DNA of 64,000 nucleotides from Pseudomonadota bacterium (lineage in GTDB: Bacteria; Pseudomonadota; Alphaproteobacteria; Rhizobiales; Devosiaceae), in NCBI GenBank assembly GCA_023388175.1, contig JAEWGT010000009.1:496001-560000 (forward strand), given 5' to 3'. The translations under genes and the position numbers were made by a program. Below the pieces are notes generated by a model, which was not told the origin of the DNA, searched no databases, and worked only from the letters and a program-made list of their open reading frames with translations. This document shows, piece by piece, positions 1 to 8,294 of the stretch. The first letter of the stretch is position 1, and each line of letters starts with the position of its first letter.

Positions 1-15
1 CAGTCTGCTAGCCAA

Positions 16-1047
16 ATGACGTCAAATGCCAAGGCCGTGCTGGTTGGCGCGGGCGCAATGAGCAAGAAATGGCTCGATTGCATCAAGACCATCGGTGGTG
101 TCGATATCGTCGGCATCGTCGATCTTAACCCAAAAAATGCCGAGGCCCGCGCCGCTGAACAGGGGATCAACCCCGATATCGGCATGGACCTTAAACCCAT
201 GCTGGAAAAGCATAATCCAGCCATCGTGCTCGATGTTGCCATTCCCGCGGTACGCCACGGGATCGTCTCGACAGCGCTCGAAGCGGGGGCGCATGTCCTC
301 TCCGAAAAGCCCATGGCCGAAACGCTCGATCAAGCCCGCGATCTGGTCGCCCGGGCCAAGGCCGCGGGCCGGCTTCACGTCGTCATCCAGAACCGCCGCT
401 ACCTCGCCCAGCTCCGCCGTATTCGCCGCTTGATTGCTTCCGGCGCCATCGGCGAAGTCACTGGAATTCATTGCGATTTCTTCCTCGACCCGCATTTCGG
501 CGGCTTCCGGGAGACCATGCCGCATGTCCTGCTGCTCGACATGGCCGTGCATACGTTCGACGCCGCCCGCTTCCTCGCCGATGACGCAGCGGTCTCGGCC
601 TATGCCGAGGAGTGGAACCCCAGGGGTAGCTGGTACGAGCGCGATAGCTCGACCTTCGCCAGCTTCCGCTTTTCGCGTGGCGCGGTCATGACTTACCGCG
701 GCTCCTGGTGCGCGCCGGGCCTGCGCACCTCCTGGGAAAGCGCCTGGCGCATCACCGGCACAGAGGGCTCCATCCTCTGGGACGGCGGTGACGACATCCG
801 CGCCGAGCGCAGCCAGCCGCATCAGCCCGGCAAGTTGCTGCCGGATACCCAAGTCCTTGAAATTCCAGCGCTCGATCCCGCGGATCGCATTGGCGGGCAT
901 ATGGGCGTCATCAGCGATTTCCTCGCCGCCGTGCAGGGCGGGCCGGTGCCCGAAACCGTCGGCAGCGAAAACATCAAGAGCCTCGCCATGGTGCTGGGCG
1001 CCATCGACGCCAGCGAGCAGGGCCGCCGCGTCGAGATCGTTATTTAA
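16..1047 (+). CDS. Gfo/Idh/MocA family NAD(P)-dependent oxidoreductase
   Basis: Predicted cytoplasmic sugar or polyol dehydrogenase of 343 residues. An N-terminal Rossmann fold starts at residue 8 with VGAGAMSKKW, the family's EKP motif is at residues 97-99, and the C-terminal half has the family's beta-sheet domain with DMAVHTFDAARF near residue 170. The reading frame stays open to the left edge and no clear ribosome site is visible, so a start outside the window cannot be excluded; the Rossmann position favours this ATG. It lies 11 bases before a sugar isomerase gene, so it probably oxidises a sugar handled by that enzyme. The substrate cannot be told from sequence. Confidence 0.88.
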   Translation: MTSNAKAVLVGAGAMSKKWLDCIKTIGGVDIVGIVDLNPKNAEARAAEQGINPDIGMDLKPMLEKHNPAIVLDVAIPAVRHGIVSTALEAGAHVLSEKPMAETLDQARDLVARAKAAGRLHVVIQNRRYLAQLRRIRRLIASGAIGEVTGIHCDFFLDPHFGGFRETMPHVLLLDMAVHTFDAARFLADDAAVSAYAEEWNPRGSWYERDSSTFASFRFSRGAVMTYRGSWCAPGLRTSWESAWRITGTEGSILWDGGDDIRAERSQPHQPGKLLPDTQVLEIPALDPADRIGGHMGVISDFLAAVQGGPVPETVGSENIKSLAMVLGAIDASEQGRRVEIVI

Positions 1048-1058
1048 GGAGATATTTC

Positions 1059-1976
1059 ATGGCCATAGACCCCAAAGCCATTCGCATCGGCACCATGATC
1101 CGTGGCCATGAGCCCGATCCGGTGGGTTATCTCGAAAAGATTCTGCCCCACGGTTTCGAGAGCATCGAGCCCTATTTCTGGCAGACCGTCAACAAGGACC
1201 TGCCCGAACTCGCCAAGCGCTTCAAGGACGTCATCGGCGACCGCGACGTCACCATCTCGACGCTTGGTATGTTCGGTAACCCATTGGAAGATAGGGAGAA
1301 AGACGTCGAAACCCTGCGCGGCTGGGAAATGCTCATCGACAACGCGCACCACTTCGGCGCCACCTGCATTGCCGGTTTCACCGGGCGTATTCGCAATCGC
1401 CCTATTGAGGAAAGCCTGCCGCAGTTCAAGAAGGTTTGGGGCGAACTCTCGAAACGCGCCGCCGACAAGGGCGTGAAAATCGCCTTCGAGAATTGCGCCA
1501 TGCACGGCGGCAACTGGGCCACTGGCGACTGGAACATTGCCCACAATCCCGATGCCTGGTCGATGATGTTCAACGAGCTTCCCGAGGACAATCTGGGCCT
1601 TGAATGGGAGCCCTGCCACCAGATGGCCTATCTCATCGATCCGATTCCGCAGATCCGGGAATGGGGCCACAAATTCTTCCATGTCCATGGCAAGGACGCC
1701 ACCATCCGCTGGGACGTGATCAAGAAGCACGGCTTCGGCGGCAAGGAAAAGGCTGTGTGGATGCGCACGCCCGGCTTCGGCGACACCAATTGGGCCGATG
1801 TCATCTCCGAACTGCGCCTCGTCGGCTATACCGGCGCCATCGATATCGAAGGCTGGCATGATCCGATCTATCGGGAAGAACTCGAAATGGTCGGCCAGGT
1901 CCATGCGCTCAATTATCTCAAGTCCTGCCGGGGTGGCGACTTCATCCCCTATCCCGGCCCGCTGAAGGGAGCCTGA
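1059..1976 (+). CDS. Sugar phosphate isomerase/epimerase family protein (AP-endonuclease-2-like TIM barrel)
   Basis: A 305-residue xylose-isomerase-like TIM barrel. Likely divalent-metal-binding stretches typical of this family are visible: FENCAMHGGN, LGLEWEPCHQ, HVHGKD and DIEGWHD near the C-terminus. It is preceded by the ribosome site AAGGAGA and follows the Gfo/Idh gene by 11 bases. The next gene, hyi, starts 3 bases after its stop, so the three form an operon. The pairing of a Gfo/Idh dehydrogenase with this isomerase fold is common in pathways for oxidised (keto-) sugars and inositols. The exact substrate is unknown. Confidence 0.85.
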   Translation: MAIDPKAIRIGTMIRGHEPDPVGYLEKILPHGFESIEPYFWQTVNKDLPELAKRFKDVIGDRDVTISTLGMFGNPLEDREKDVETLRGWEMLIDNAHHFGATCIAGFTGRIRNRPIEESLPQFKKVWGELSKRAADKGVKIAFENCAMHGGNWATGDWNIAHNPDAWSMMFNELPEDNLGLEWEPCHQMAYLIDPIPQIREWGHKFFHVHGKDATIRWDVIKKHGFGGKEKAVWMRTPGFGDTNWADVISELRLVGYTGAIDIEGWHDPIYREELEMVGQVHALNYLKSCRGGDFIPYPGPLKGA

Positions 1977-1979
1977 TCC

Positions 1980-2765
1980 ATGCCCCGTTTTTCGGCAAAT
2001 CTTTCAATGCTCTATACCGAGCTGCCCTTCATGGAGCGCTTCGCGGCGGCTGCGGCGGACGGCTTTAGCGCGGTGGAATATGTTGGCGCCTACGATCAGG
2101 ACATGCAGGCGATTGCTGCCCTATTGCAACAGCACAATCTGACACAGGCCCTGTTCAACCTGCCCGCCGGAGACTGGGCAGCGGGTGAGCGTGGCATCGC
2201 CTGCCATCCCGACCGCGTCGATGAGTTCCGGCAGGGCGTGGAAACGGCCATCGCCTACGCCAAGGCGACGGGCTGCACCCAAATCAATTGCCTCGCCGGT
2301 ATCGCGCCCGCTGGCCATGATCGCGCTGCCCTCGAACAGGTGCTGATCGACAATCTCGCCTATGCCGCCCCGCGCCTCGCCGCAGCCGGGATCAAGCTGC
2401 TGCTGGAGCCGATCAATACGCGCGACATTCCCGGCTTCCTCGTCAATTCAACCGATGATTTCGAGCGCATTGCCACGGCGGTCGGGCACGACAATCTCCA
2501 TCTGCAATACGATTTTTATCACATGCAGATCGTGCAGGGCGATCTCCTGCCCACCTTCAAGCGGTTGCAGGCGCGCATCGCCCACGTGCAGATCGCCGAC
2601 AATCCCGGCCGCAATGAGCCGGGCACGGGCGAGATCAATTACATCAACATTTTCAAGGCGCTGGATGAGGCTGGATATGCCGGCTGGGTTGGCGCCGAAT
2701 ATAAGCCGCTCGGCGGCACCTCGGCCGGTCTCGGCTGGTTCAAGGATTGGAGCACACGCGCATGA
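1980..2765 (+). CDS. hyi: Hydroxypyruvate isomerase
   Basis: A 261-residue TIM-barrel isomerase of the Hyi/OtnI family, which interconverts hydroxypyruvate and tartronate semialdehyde (or 2-oxo-tetronate phosphates in OtnI-type members). It begins RFSANLSMLYTE and carries LLEPINTRDIPGF, LQYDFYHMQ, HVQIADNPGRNEPGTGE and GAEYKPLG, all characteristic of Hyi. Length matches the family. It overlaps the next gene by 4 bases (ATGA), and that gene encodes a tartronate semialdehyde reductase, the standard partner in glyoxylate or hydroxypyruvate metabolism. OtnI function is the main alternative. Confidence 0.87.
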   Translation: MPRFSANLSMLYTELPFMERFAAAAADGFSAVEYVGAYDQDMQAIAALLQQHNLTQALFNLPAGDWAAGERGIACHPDRVDEFRQGVETAIAYAKATGCTQINCLAGIAPAGHDRAALEQVLIDNLAYAAPRLAAAGIKLLLEPINTRDIPGFLVNSTDDFERIATAVGHDNLHLQYDFYHMQIVQGDLLPTFKRLQARIAHVQIADNPGRNEPGTGEINYINIFKALDEAGYAGWVGAEYKPLGGTSAGLGWFKDWSTRA

Positions 2766-3622
2766 AGATTGGTTTCATTGGCCTCGGCGTCATGGGGCGC
2801 CCCATGGCAGGCCATCTCATCGCGGCCGGGCACGAACTCTTCCTCCATCGCGTCAAGGATGTCTCGCAGCATCTGGTCGAGGCGGGCGGCAAGGCCCTGG
2901 ATAGTGCCAAAGCCGTTGCTGAAGCTGCCGACATCATCATTCTCATGGTGCCCGATACCCCCGATGTCGAAACGGTTCTCTTCGATGAAAACGGCGTCGC
3001 CTCGGGTCTGTCTGCCGGCAAGCTCGTCATCGATATGAGCTCGATTTCTCCCGTTGCGACCAAGGATTTTGCCGCCCGCATCGCCGCTCTGGGTGCGAGC
3101 TATGTCGATGCGCCTGTCTCCGGTGGCGAGGTGGGTGCCAAGGCGGCGTCGCTGACCATCATGGTCGGCGCATCCGAGGCCGATTTCGACCGCGCCTGGC
3201 CGCTCTTCGAATTGATGGGCAAGAATATCACGCGGATCGGCGATGTGGGCGCCGGGCAGACTGCCAAGGTCGCCAATCAGGTGATTGTCGGCCTGACCAT
3301 CGAGGCGGTGGCCGAAGGCCTGGCCTTGGCCAAGGCGGCCGGTGCAGATCCGGCAAAGGTGCGCGAAGCCCTCATGGGTGGCTTCGCCTCGTCCCGCATT
3401 CTCGAAGTGCATGGCGACCGCATGGTCAAGGGCACGTTCGACCCCGGCTTCCGCATCCGGCTGCACCGCAAGGATATTGGCCTTGCCATGGAGGCGGCCA
3501 AGGCCCTGGAGCTTTATCTGCCCCATTCCGCCAGTCTGCAGCAGCTTATGAACAAGGCGCTGGCGGATGGACTGGGCGACAGGGACCACTCGGCGCTCTA
3601 TCAGGTTCTGGCAAAGGACTGA
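2762..3622 (+). CDS. 2-hydroxy-3-oxopropionate (tartronate semialdehyde) reductase-like beta-hydroxyacid dehydrogenase
   Basis: NAD(P)H-dependent beta-hydroxyacid dehydrogenase of 286 residues, predicted to reduce tartronate semialdehyde to D-glycerate. The N-terminal dinucleotide site is IGFIGLGVMGRPMA, the substrate-binding loop is DAPVSGGEVGAKAASLTIMVG-like (DAPVSGGEVGA), and the catalytic lysine lies in GQTAKVANQVIVG. The ATG at 2762 overlaps the hyi stop; an upstream in-frame TTG at 2747 is less likely. Together with Hyi it channels three-carbon oxidised intermediates into glycerate. Other beta-hydroxyacid substrates are possible because family members are similar. Confidence 0.87.
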   Translation: MKIGFIGLGVMGRPMAGHLIAAGHELFLHRVKDVSQHLVEAGGKALDSAKAVAEAADIIILMVPDTPDVETVLFDENGVASGLSAGKLVIDMSSISPVATKDFAARIAALGASYVDAPVSGGEVGAKAASLTIMVGASEADFDRAWPLFELMGKNITRIGDVGAGQTAKVANQVIVGLTIEAVAEGLALAKAAGADPAKVREALMGGFASSRILEVHGDRMVKGTFDPGFRIRLHRKDIGLAMEAAKALELYLPHSASLQQLMNKALADGLGDRDHSALYQVLAKD

Positions 3623-3669
3623 GATTGGCGCATAAGCCGGATGACGTATTTCCTTGATCTGTTCAAGAA

Positions 3670-3684
3670 ACGCAAATATTGCGT
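3670..3684. promoter_or_regulatory. Candidate operator of the adjacent LacI-type regulator
   Basis: Perfect inverted repeat ACGCAA-ATA-TTGCGT located 12 bases before the regulator's ATG at 3696. The same TTGCGT/ACGCAA half-sites recur in the promoter region downstream of the gene, at 4839-4920. This supports autoregulation and makes the site a good candidate for LacI-family binding. The match is by inspection only. Confidence 0.6.
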
Positions 3685-3695
3685 AAAAGGGCAGA

Positions 3696-4715
3696 ATGGG
3701 GAACGAGATGGCGCCGACCAAGCGGGCAAGCCAGGCCGATATTGCCGAGAAGCTGGGCGTGTCCGTCAGCACGGTATCGCGGGCGCTGGCCAATGAAATT
3801 GGAATAAGCGACGCGGTGCGCGGGGACGTGCAGCGCGTGGCGCGCATGCTGGGCTACAAGTCCAAGCATCCGGTCGCCGGCGGCCATCTCGACAAGCGGG
3901 CACTGGCGCTGGTGCCGCTCAACAGCGCCATCGGCAATCTGGCGAGCTTTTATCACGGCATTGTCGAAGGCATGCGCAGCCAGGCCAACGAGGCCGGCAT
4001 GGCGCTCGATGTCCGGCTGGTGAACGAGGAACTGGTGACGCTCGATTTTGTGCGGCGTCACGTCTCCAAGTCTGGCGCCAATGGTGTCATTCTGGCCGGT
4101 ATCGATCCCGACGAAGACATGATCCGCTGGAGCCAGGAAAGCGGCATTGCCCTGGTTCTCGCCAATGGCACCGATCCGCTGATGCGCCTGAGTGCGGTGG
4201 CACCATCCAATTTTCATGGGGCCCACATGGCCACCAAATATTTGCTGGACCATGGCCATCGCCGCATCCTGCACTATACCTATCATCATCGCCCCACGAT
4301 CCGGCAACGCCGGCTCGGCTTTGATGCAGCCATTGCCGAATGCCCCGGCGCCGAGGGCGTGGTGGTCATTTCCAACGAGCATTCCAGCCGGCAATTGCTG
4401 ACCGATCTGATCGCTGGAAAATACGATGTCACCGCAGTGTTCTGCTGGAACGACAGCGTTGCAGTGACCATGGTCGAGGCCCTGCTGGGCCCCGATTCCC
4501 CGATGCCGGAAGGCTTCTCCCTGATTGGTTTCGACGATCTGCCCATTGCCGGCATGGCCAGCCCGCGCCTGACCACGGTGCGTGTCGACCGCGAGGCAAT
4601 CGGGCGTGGCGTGGTGCGGCTTCTGGCCATGAAACTGCAAGGCGAGCAGGCCGCTCTCCAGCTTGAGGTGGGTCTCTCGCTGGTCGAGGGCGAAACGGTT
4701 CAGACGCTGCTCTGA
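3696..4715 (+). CDS. LacI family transcriptional regulator
   Basis: A 339-residue LacI/GalR regulator. The helix-turn-helix covers about residues 9-35 with QADIAEKLGVSVSTVSRALA, followed by a periplasmic-binding-protein-like effector domain ending with FSLIGFDDLPIAGMASPRLTTV. ATG 3696 is used, and an in-frame ATG at 3708 is a possible alternative. An inverted repeat sits just before the gene, and a cluster of related half-sites lies between it and the binding-protein gene at 5160. It therefore probably represses both itself and the downstream oligosaccharide importer operon. The inducer is unknown, presumably a sugar of this block. Confidence 0.9.
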   Translation: MGNEMAPTKRASQADIAEKLGVSVSTVSRALANEIGISDAVRGDVQRVARMLGYKSKHPVAGGHLDKRALALVPLNSAIGNLASFYHGIVEGMRSQANEAGMALDVRLVNEELVTLDFVRRHVSKSGANGVILAGIDPDEDMIRWSQESGIALVLANGTDPLMRLSAVAPSNFHGAHMATKYLLDHGHRRILHYTYHHRPTIRQRRLGFDAAIAECPGAEGVVVISNEHSSRQLLTDLIAGKYDVTAVFCWNDSVAVTMVEALLGPDSPMPEGFSLIGFDDLPIAGMASPRLTTVRVDREAIGRGVVRLLAMKLQGEQAALQLEVGLSLVEGETVQTLL

Positions 4716-5159
4716 AAAAGGCTCCTGGCAGGTTTGTCGGAGGGATTGGCCGCGTCCTTTCCCGCATTTTTTTCTCCGCCATGTTGAAAAGCGCCAATCG
4801 ATAGTCCCGTCGGCCACGCCTATCCGATTGCCATATTGACGCAAATTCCACAAAATTGCGTAAATTGCACGAAATGCGCAAATTTCTTGAATATTGCGCA
4901 AGTTTATGCGTAACTTGCGTGTGCGGTGTCGCATCTGGGGGGCCATGTGCTGACAGATTGGTGACGCCGGCAACAACCGTTTGAGGATTTGGGCAAAGAG
5001 CGGACCGATGTGCCGCATGAACGCCAAAAGGCGAGCCCCATGCCCCTGAAACGGCAGGCCGGACCCTGTGCCGGCCACACCATGATGGGTCCGGCACGAG
5101 AGGACGTCCGGCTCAAACGCGCGATCCGGTCAATGCACCGGGCAATGGGAGGATGAGGA
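4716..5159. promoter_or_regulatory. Intergenic promoter region of the ABC importer operon
   Basis: A gap of 444 bases with no gene. A TTGACG at 4836-4841 could serve as a -35 element. It overlaps the first of a series of TTGCGT/ACGCAA half-sites running to 4920, which are annotated separately. The stretch from about 4921 to 5146 shows nothing else I can name. A purine-rich ribosome site (GGGAGGATGAGGA) precedes the ATG at 5160. Confidence 0.5.
4839..4920. promoter_or_regulatory. Cluster of LacI-type operator half-sites
   Basis: This AT-rich stretch contains ACGCAA (4839-4844), TTGCGT (4856-4861), TGCGCAAA (4875-4882), the palindrome TTGCGCAA (4894-4901), TTATGCGTAA (4904-4913) and TTGCGT (4915-4920). 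These match the halves of the perfect operator at 3670-3684. The cluster overlaps a possible -35 element. It probably lets the LacI regulator repress the importer operon beginning at 5160 through several sites. Confidence 0.55.
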
Positions 5160-7061
5160 ATGAGAAAAGACTTCGGTTTCGGCTTGGCCGGCGCGGTAGC
5201 CCTTGCGGCACTGCTCGCCGCGTCGGGTTCGGCACTGGCGCAGCAGCAGGCGCCGATGCTGGACGAACTCGTGGCCAGCGGCGCGCTGCCGCCGGTGGAG
5301 GAACGCCTTCCGGCCAATCCGCTGGTTGTCGATCCGGTGGAGAACGTCGGCACCTATGGCGGCACCTGGCGCAGCGCCCTGCGCGGCGGGCTCGACAATG
5401 CCTGGATTGCCCGCACCGTGGCCTATGACGGCTTGGTCCGCTATGACCGCGAATGGAAGGAAATCATCCCCAATCTCGCCGAAAGCTGGGAAGTCAGCGA
5501 GGATTCGCGCACCTATACGTTCAAGCTGCGCGAGGGGCTCAAGTGGAATAACGGCACGCCCTTTACCAGCGCCGACATCGCCTTTGCCGTCGAACTGTTC
5601 TCCGAGCCCAGCTATGGCGCCGGCACATTCATGAAGAATCCGAACAATCCGGTGACTGTCGATGTGATCGACGACACCACGTTCAGCTTTGTCTTCGAGA
5701 ACCCCAACGGCCTGATCATGGACGATCTGGCCAGCGTCAACGGCTTTACCGTTGTGTCGCTGAACAAGGAATATTGCAGCCAGTTTTATCCGGCCTACAA
5801 CCCGGACGCCGAAGCCAATGCCAAGGCGGCCGGCTTCGAGACCTGGGAATTGCACATGCAGGACCGCTGCTCCTGGGCAACGGAAACCATCCGCTGGGCC
5901 AATCCCGACCTGCCGATGATGAATGCCTGGATGATCGAGGAGCCGCTGACCGGCGACGCCACCCGCACCACCTTCGTGCGCAACCCCTACTACTGGAAGG
6001 TCGACACCGCCGGAAACCAGCTTCCCTATATCGACCGGCTGACCATGCGCGTCTCGGACTCGCTCGAAGAGATCACGCTGATGGCGCTCAATGGCGAGAT
6101 CGACTTCCAGGATCGTCATATTGCCACCGTGGCCAATCAGCCCCTGTTCTTCGACGGGCAGGATGGCGGCGATTACCGCCTCGGGGCCAATGTCCCGGCC
6201 AGCATGAATACGCTGACCCTGCAATTCAACATGAACCATGTGGACGAGAAGCGCCGCGAGCTCTTCTCCAACAAGGATTTCCGCATCGGCGTCAGCCATC
6301 TGATCGACCGCGAGGAAATCATCGACGTGGTCTTTACCGGCCAGGGCGAACCCTTCCAGGCCGCACCGCGCCCGGAAAGCCCCTATTACGACGAGGAAAT
6401 GGCCAAGCAATATACCGAGTACGACCCCGATGCGGCCGCCGAGGCCTTTGAGCGGGCAGGCCTGGTACGCAATGGCGAATTCTATACTTTCGCCGACGGC
6501 TCCTCGCTCAACATCACCATCGAGCTGGTGGCCGCGTTCCGCACCGAATGGGTGGACATGATGGAGCTGATGCAGCTCCAGCTGAGTGCCGGTGGTCTGG
6601 ACGTCGATCTCAACAATATGGACCGCACATTGTACTACGATAAGCGTCCGGCCGGTGACTACGACGCCCAGATATGGCAGGGCGACGGCGGCCTCGACGT
6701 CGTGCAGGAGCCTCGCTACTACATGGCATCGGGCGCTGAATCGGTCTGGGCCTTCCGCTGGCAGGCTTGGTATAACGGCTCGACGCCGGAAATTGCCGAA
6801 GAGCCCGCAGAATGGGCCAAGACGCAGATGGAGCTCTATAACCAGCTCCGCGCGGAGGGCGATCCCGACAAGCGGACCGAACTGATGAAGCAGATCCTGG
6901 TCATCGCCAAGGAAAACTTCCCGGTCATCGGCGTCTCCCTGCCTGGCAATGGCTATTACATCGCCAAGAACAATCTGCGGAACGTCGCCGAACCGATGCT
7001 GCACGCCTATCTGTTCCCGACCCCGGCTCCCTACGACCCGTTCCAGTTCTACTTCGAATAG
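5160..7061 (+). CDS. ABC transporter substrate-binding protein, family 5 (peptide/oligosaccharide type)
   Basis: Periplasmic binding protein of 633 residues. A Sec signal peptide is visible (RKDF, hydrophobic core, SGSALAQQ with cleavage near residue 27). The body has family 5 features such as DGLVRYDREWKEIIPNLAESW followed by LREGLKWNNGTPFTSADIAF. It starts an operon with two permeases and two ATPases. Although this family is named for dipeptides, many alphaproteobacterial members bind plant oligosaccharides. The neighbours here (DUF2264, ThuA, sugar isomerases, LacI) point to a sugar ligand. Regulation by the LacI protein is suggested by upstream half-sites. Confidence 0.92.
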   Translation: MRKDFGFGLAGAVALAALLAASGSALAQQQAPMLDELVASGALPPVEERLPANPLVVDPVENVGTYGGTWRSALRGGLDNAWIARTVAYDGLVRYDREWKEIIPNLAESWEVSEDSRTYTFKLREGLKWNNGTPFTSADIAFAVELFSEPSYGAGTFMKNPNNPVTVDVIDDTTFSFVFENPNGLIMDDLASVNGFTVVSLNKEYCSQFYPAYNPDAEANAKAAGFETWELHMQDRCSWATETIRWANPDLPMMNAWMIEEPLTGDATRTTFVRNPYYWKVDTAGNQLPYIDRLTMRVSDSLEEITLMALNGEIDFQDRHIATVANQPLFFDGQDGGDYRLGANVPASMNTLTLQFNMNHVDEKRRELFSNKDFRIGVSHLIDREEIIDVVFTGQGEPFQAAPRPESPYYDEEMAKQYTEYDPDAAAEAFERAGLVRNGEFYTFADGSSLNITIELVAAFRTEWVDMMELMQLQLSAGGLDVDLNNMDRTLYYDKRPAGDYDAQIWQGDGGLDVVQEPRYYMASGAESVWAFRWQAWYNGSTPEIAEEPAEWAKTQMELYNQLRAEGDPDKRTELMKQILVIAKENFPVIGVSLPGNGYYIAKNNLRNVAEPMLHAYLFPTPAPYDPFQFYFE

Positions 7062-7080
7062 AACGGGTCCCTCCCGGCCT

Positions 7081-7106
7081 CCCGCGGCTTTCCCATGAGC
7101 CGCGGG
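7081..7106 (+). terminator. Intra-operon hairpin after the binding-protein gene
   Basis: CCCGCGGCT and AGCCGCGGG form a perfect 9-base-pair stem with an 8-base loop, 20 bases after the binding-protein stop. No T-tract follows, so it is more likely a 3' stabilising or attenuating hairpin than a full terminator. It would help explain a higher level of binding protein than of permeases. Confidence 0.45.
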
Positions 7107-7128
7107 GGCGCTGAGATGAAGCGCACTT

Positions 7129-7251
7129 TCTTTCTCCCCTGAGGGGGAAGGTGGCCCGCAGGGCCGGATGAGGGGTTCAGCGCCGAGGTCTTGCCGAGAG
7201 GCATTCACCCCTCACCCCAAACCTCTCCCATGAGGGGCGAGGGGGCGCTGG
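7129..7251. repeat. GC-rich palindromic intergenic repeat (family A, two halves)
   Basis: The first half has TTTCTCCCCTGAGGGGGAAG followed by GGTGGCCCGCAGGGCCGGATGAGGGG-type sequence (7131-7174). The second half is an inverted, related stretch beginning CACCCCTCACCCC (7206-7251). A close copy of the first half lies at 14564-14607. Such elements are common between genes of Hyphomicrobiales. It lies inside the importer operon, between binding protein and permease. Confidence 0.6.
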
Positions 7252-7300
7252 AGCCACCAAATCCTTCTTGGTGGATCAAATTCTTATTCAGGAGACGCCC

Positions 7301-8293
7301 ATGCTGCGTTTCATTACGACCCGCCTCCTGGCCATGGTGATCACCCTCTGGGCGGTGAGCTTTGTGGCCTTCGCCATCATCCAGCTGCCGCCCGGCGACT
7401 ACCTGACCACCTATGTCGCCACGCTCTCGGCGCAGGGCGAGCGGGTCGACCCGGCCACGATCGAGGCGCTGCGCCGCCAATACGGCTTTGGCGAGCCCTA
7501 TATCGTGCAATACTGGAAATGGATTTCCGGCATTCTGACGCGCGGCGATTTCGGCCAGAGCTTTGAGTGGAAAGCGCCGGTGACGAGCCTCATCTGGGGC
7601 CGGCTGGGCAACTCCATTCTGGTCGAGGGTCTGGCGGTGATCGTCATGTGGACCATCGCCCTGCCCATTGGCATCTATGTGGCGGTCAAAAAATATTCGC
7701 TCGGCGATTATCTGGCGACCATTGCCGGTTTCATCGGCCTCGCCATTCCCAATTTCCTTATGGCGCTGCTGCTCATGTATCTCAGCTTCGTCTGGTTCGG
7801 CACGACGATTGGCGGGCTGTATTCGCCGCAGTTTGAAAATGCCCACTGGTCCATTCCCAAGCTCATGGATTTCCTGTCCCGCGCCTGGGCTCCTGTGCTG
7901 GTGCTGGCGACGGCAGGCACCGCGGAGCTGATCCGCATCCTGCGCGCCAACCTGCTCGATGAGTTGAAGAAGCCCTATGTGACCACAGCCCGTGCCAAGG
8001 GCCTGCCGGAATGGAAGGTGATCCTCAAATATCCGGTGCGCGTGGCGCTCAATCCTCTCGTCTCCACCATTGGCTGGCTGCTGCCGGCGCTGGTCTCCAG
8101 TTCGGTCATCGTCTCGGTGGTGCTCAACCTGCCGACGGCCGGACCGTTGCTGCTGCGCTCGCTCACATCGCAGGACATGTATCTGGCCGGGGCCATCATC
8201 ATGCTGCTCGGTGTGCTCACCGTCATCGGTACACTGATCTCCGACCTGCTTCTGGCCTGGATCGATCCGCGTATTCGTTATGGGAGCAAGTAA
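7301..8293 (+). CDS. ABC transporter permease (DppB/OppB type)
   Basis: Inner-membrane permease of 330 residues with about six hydrophobic segments, beginning MLRFITTRLLAMVITLWAV. The permease signature appears as ELIRILRANLLDELKKPYVTTARAKGL. The ATG at 7301 is preceded by AGGAGA at 7290-7295; the longer in-frame start at 7268 would run through the ribosome site. It is the first of two permeases for the family 5 binding protein, and the next permease starts one base after its stop. Confidence 0.92.
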   Translation: MLRFITTRLLAMVITLWAVSFVAFAIIQLPPGDYLTTYVATLSAQGERVDPATIEALRRQYGFGEPYIVQYWKWISGILTRGDFGQSFEWKAPVTSLIWGRLGNSILVEGLAVIVMWTIALPIGIYVAVKKYSLGDYLATIAGFIGLAIPNFLMALLLMYLSFVWFGTTIGGLYSPQFENAHWSIPKLMDFLSRAWAPVLVLATAGTAELIRILRANLLDELKKPYVTTARAKGLPEWKVILKYPVRVALNPLVSTIGWLLPALVSSSVIVSVVLNLPTAGPLLLRSLTSQDMYLAGAIIMLLGVLTVIGTLISDLLLAWIDPRIRYGSK

Positions 8294-8294
8294 G

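Noticed and set aside
5130..7208. A 692-residue open frame on the minus strand opposite the family 5 binding protein
   Set aside because: It mirrors a well-supported gene with signal peptide and family features. Long antisense frames are common at this GC content. The translated sequence shows no recognisable domain.
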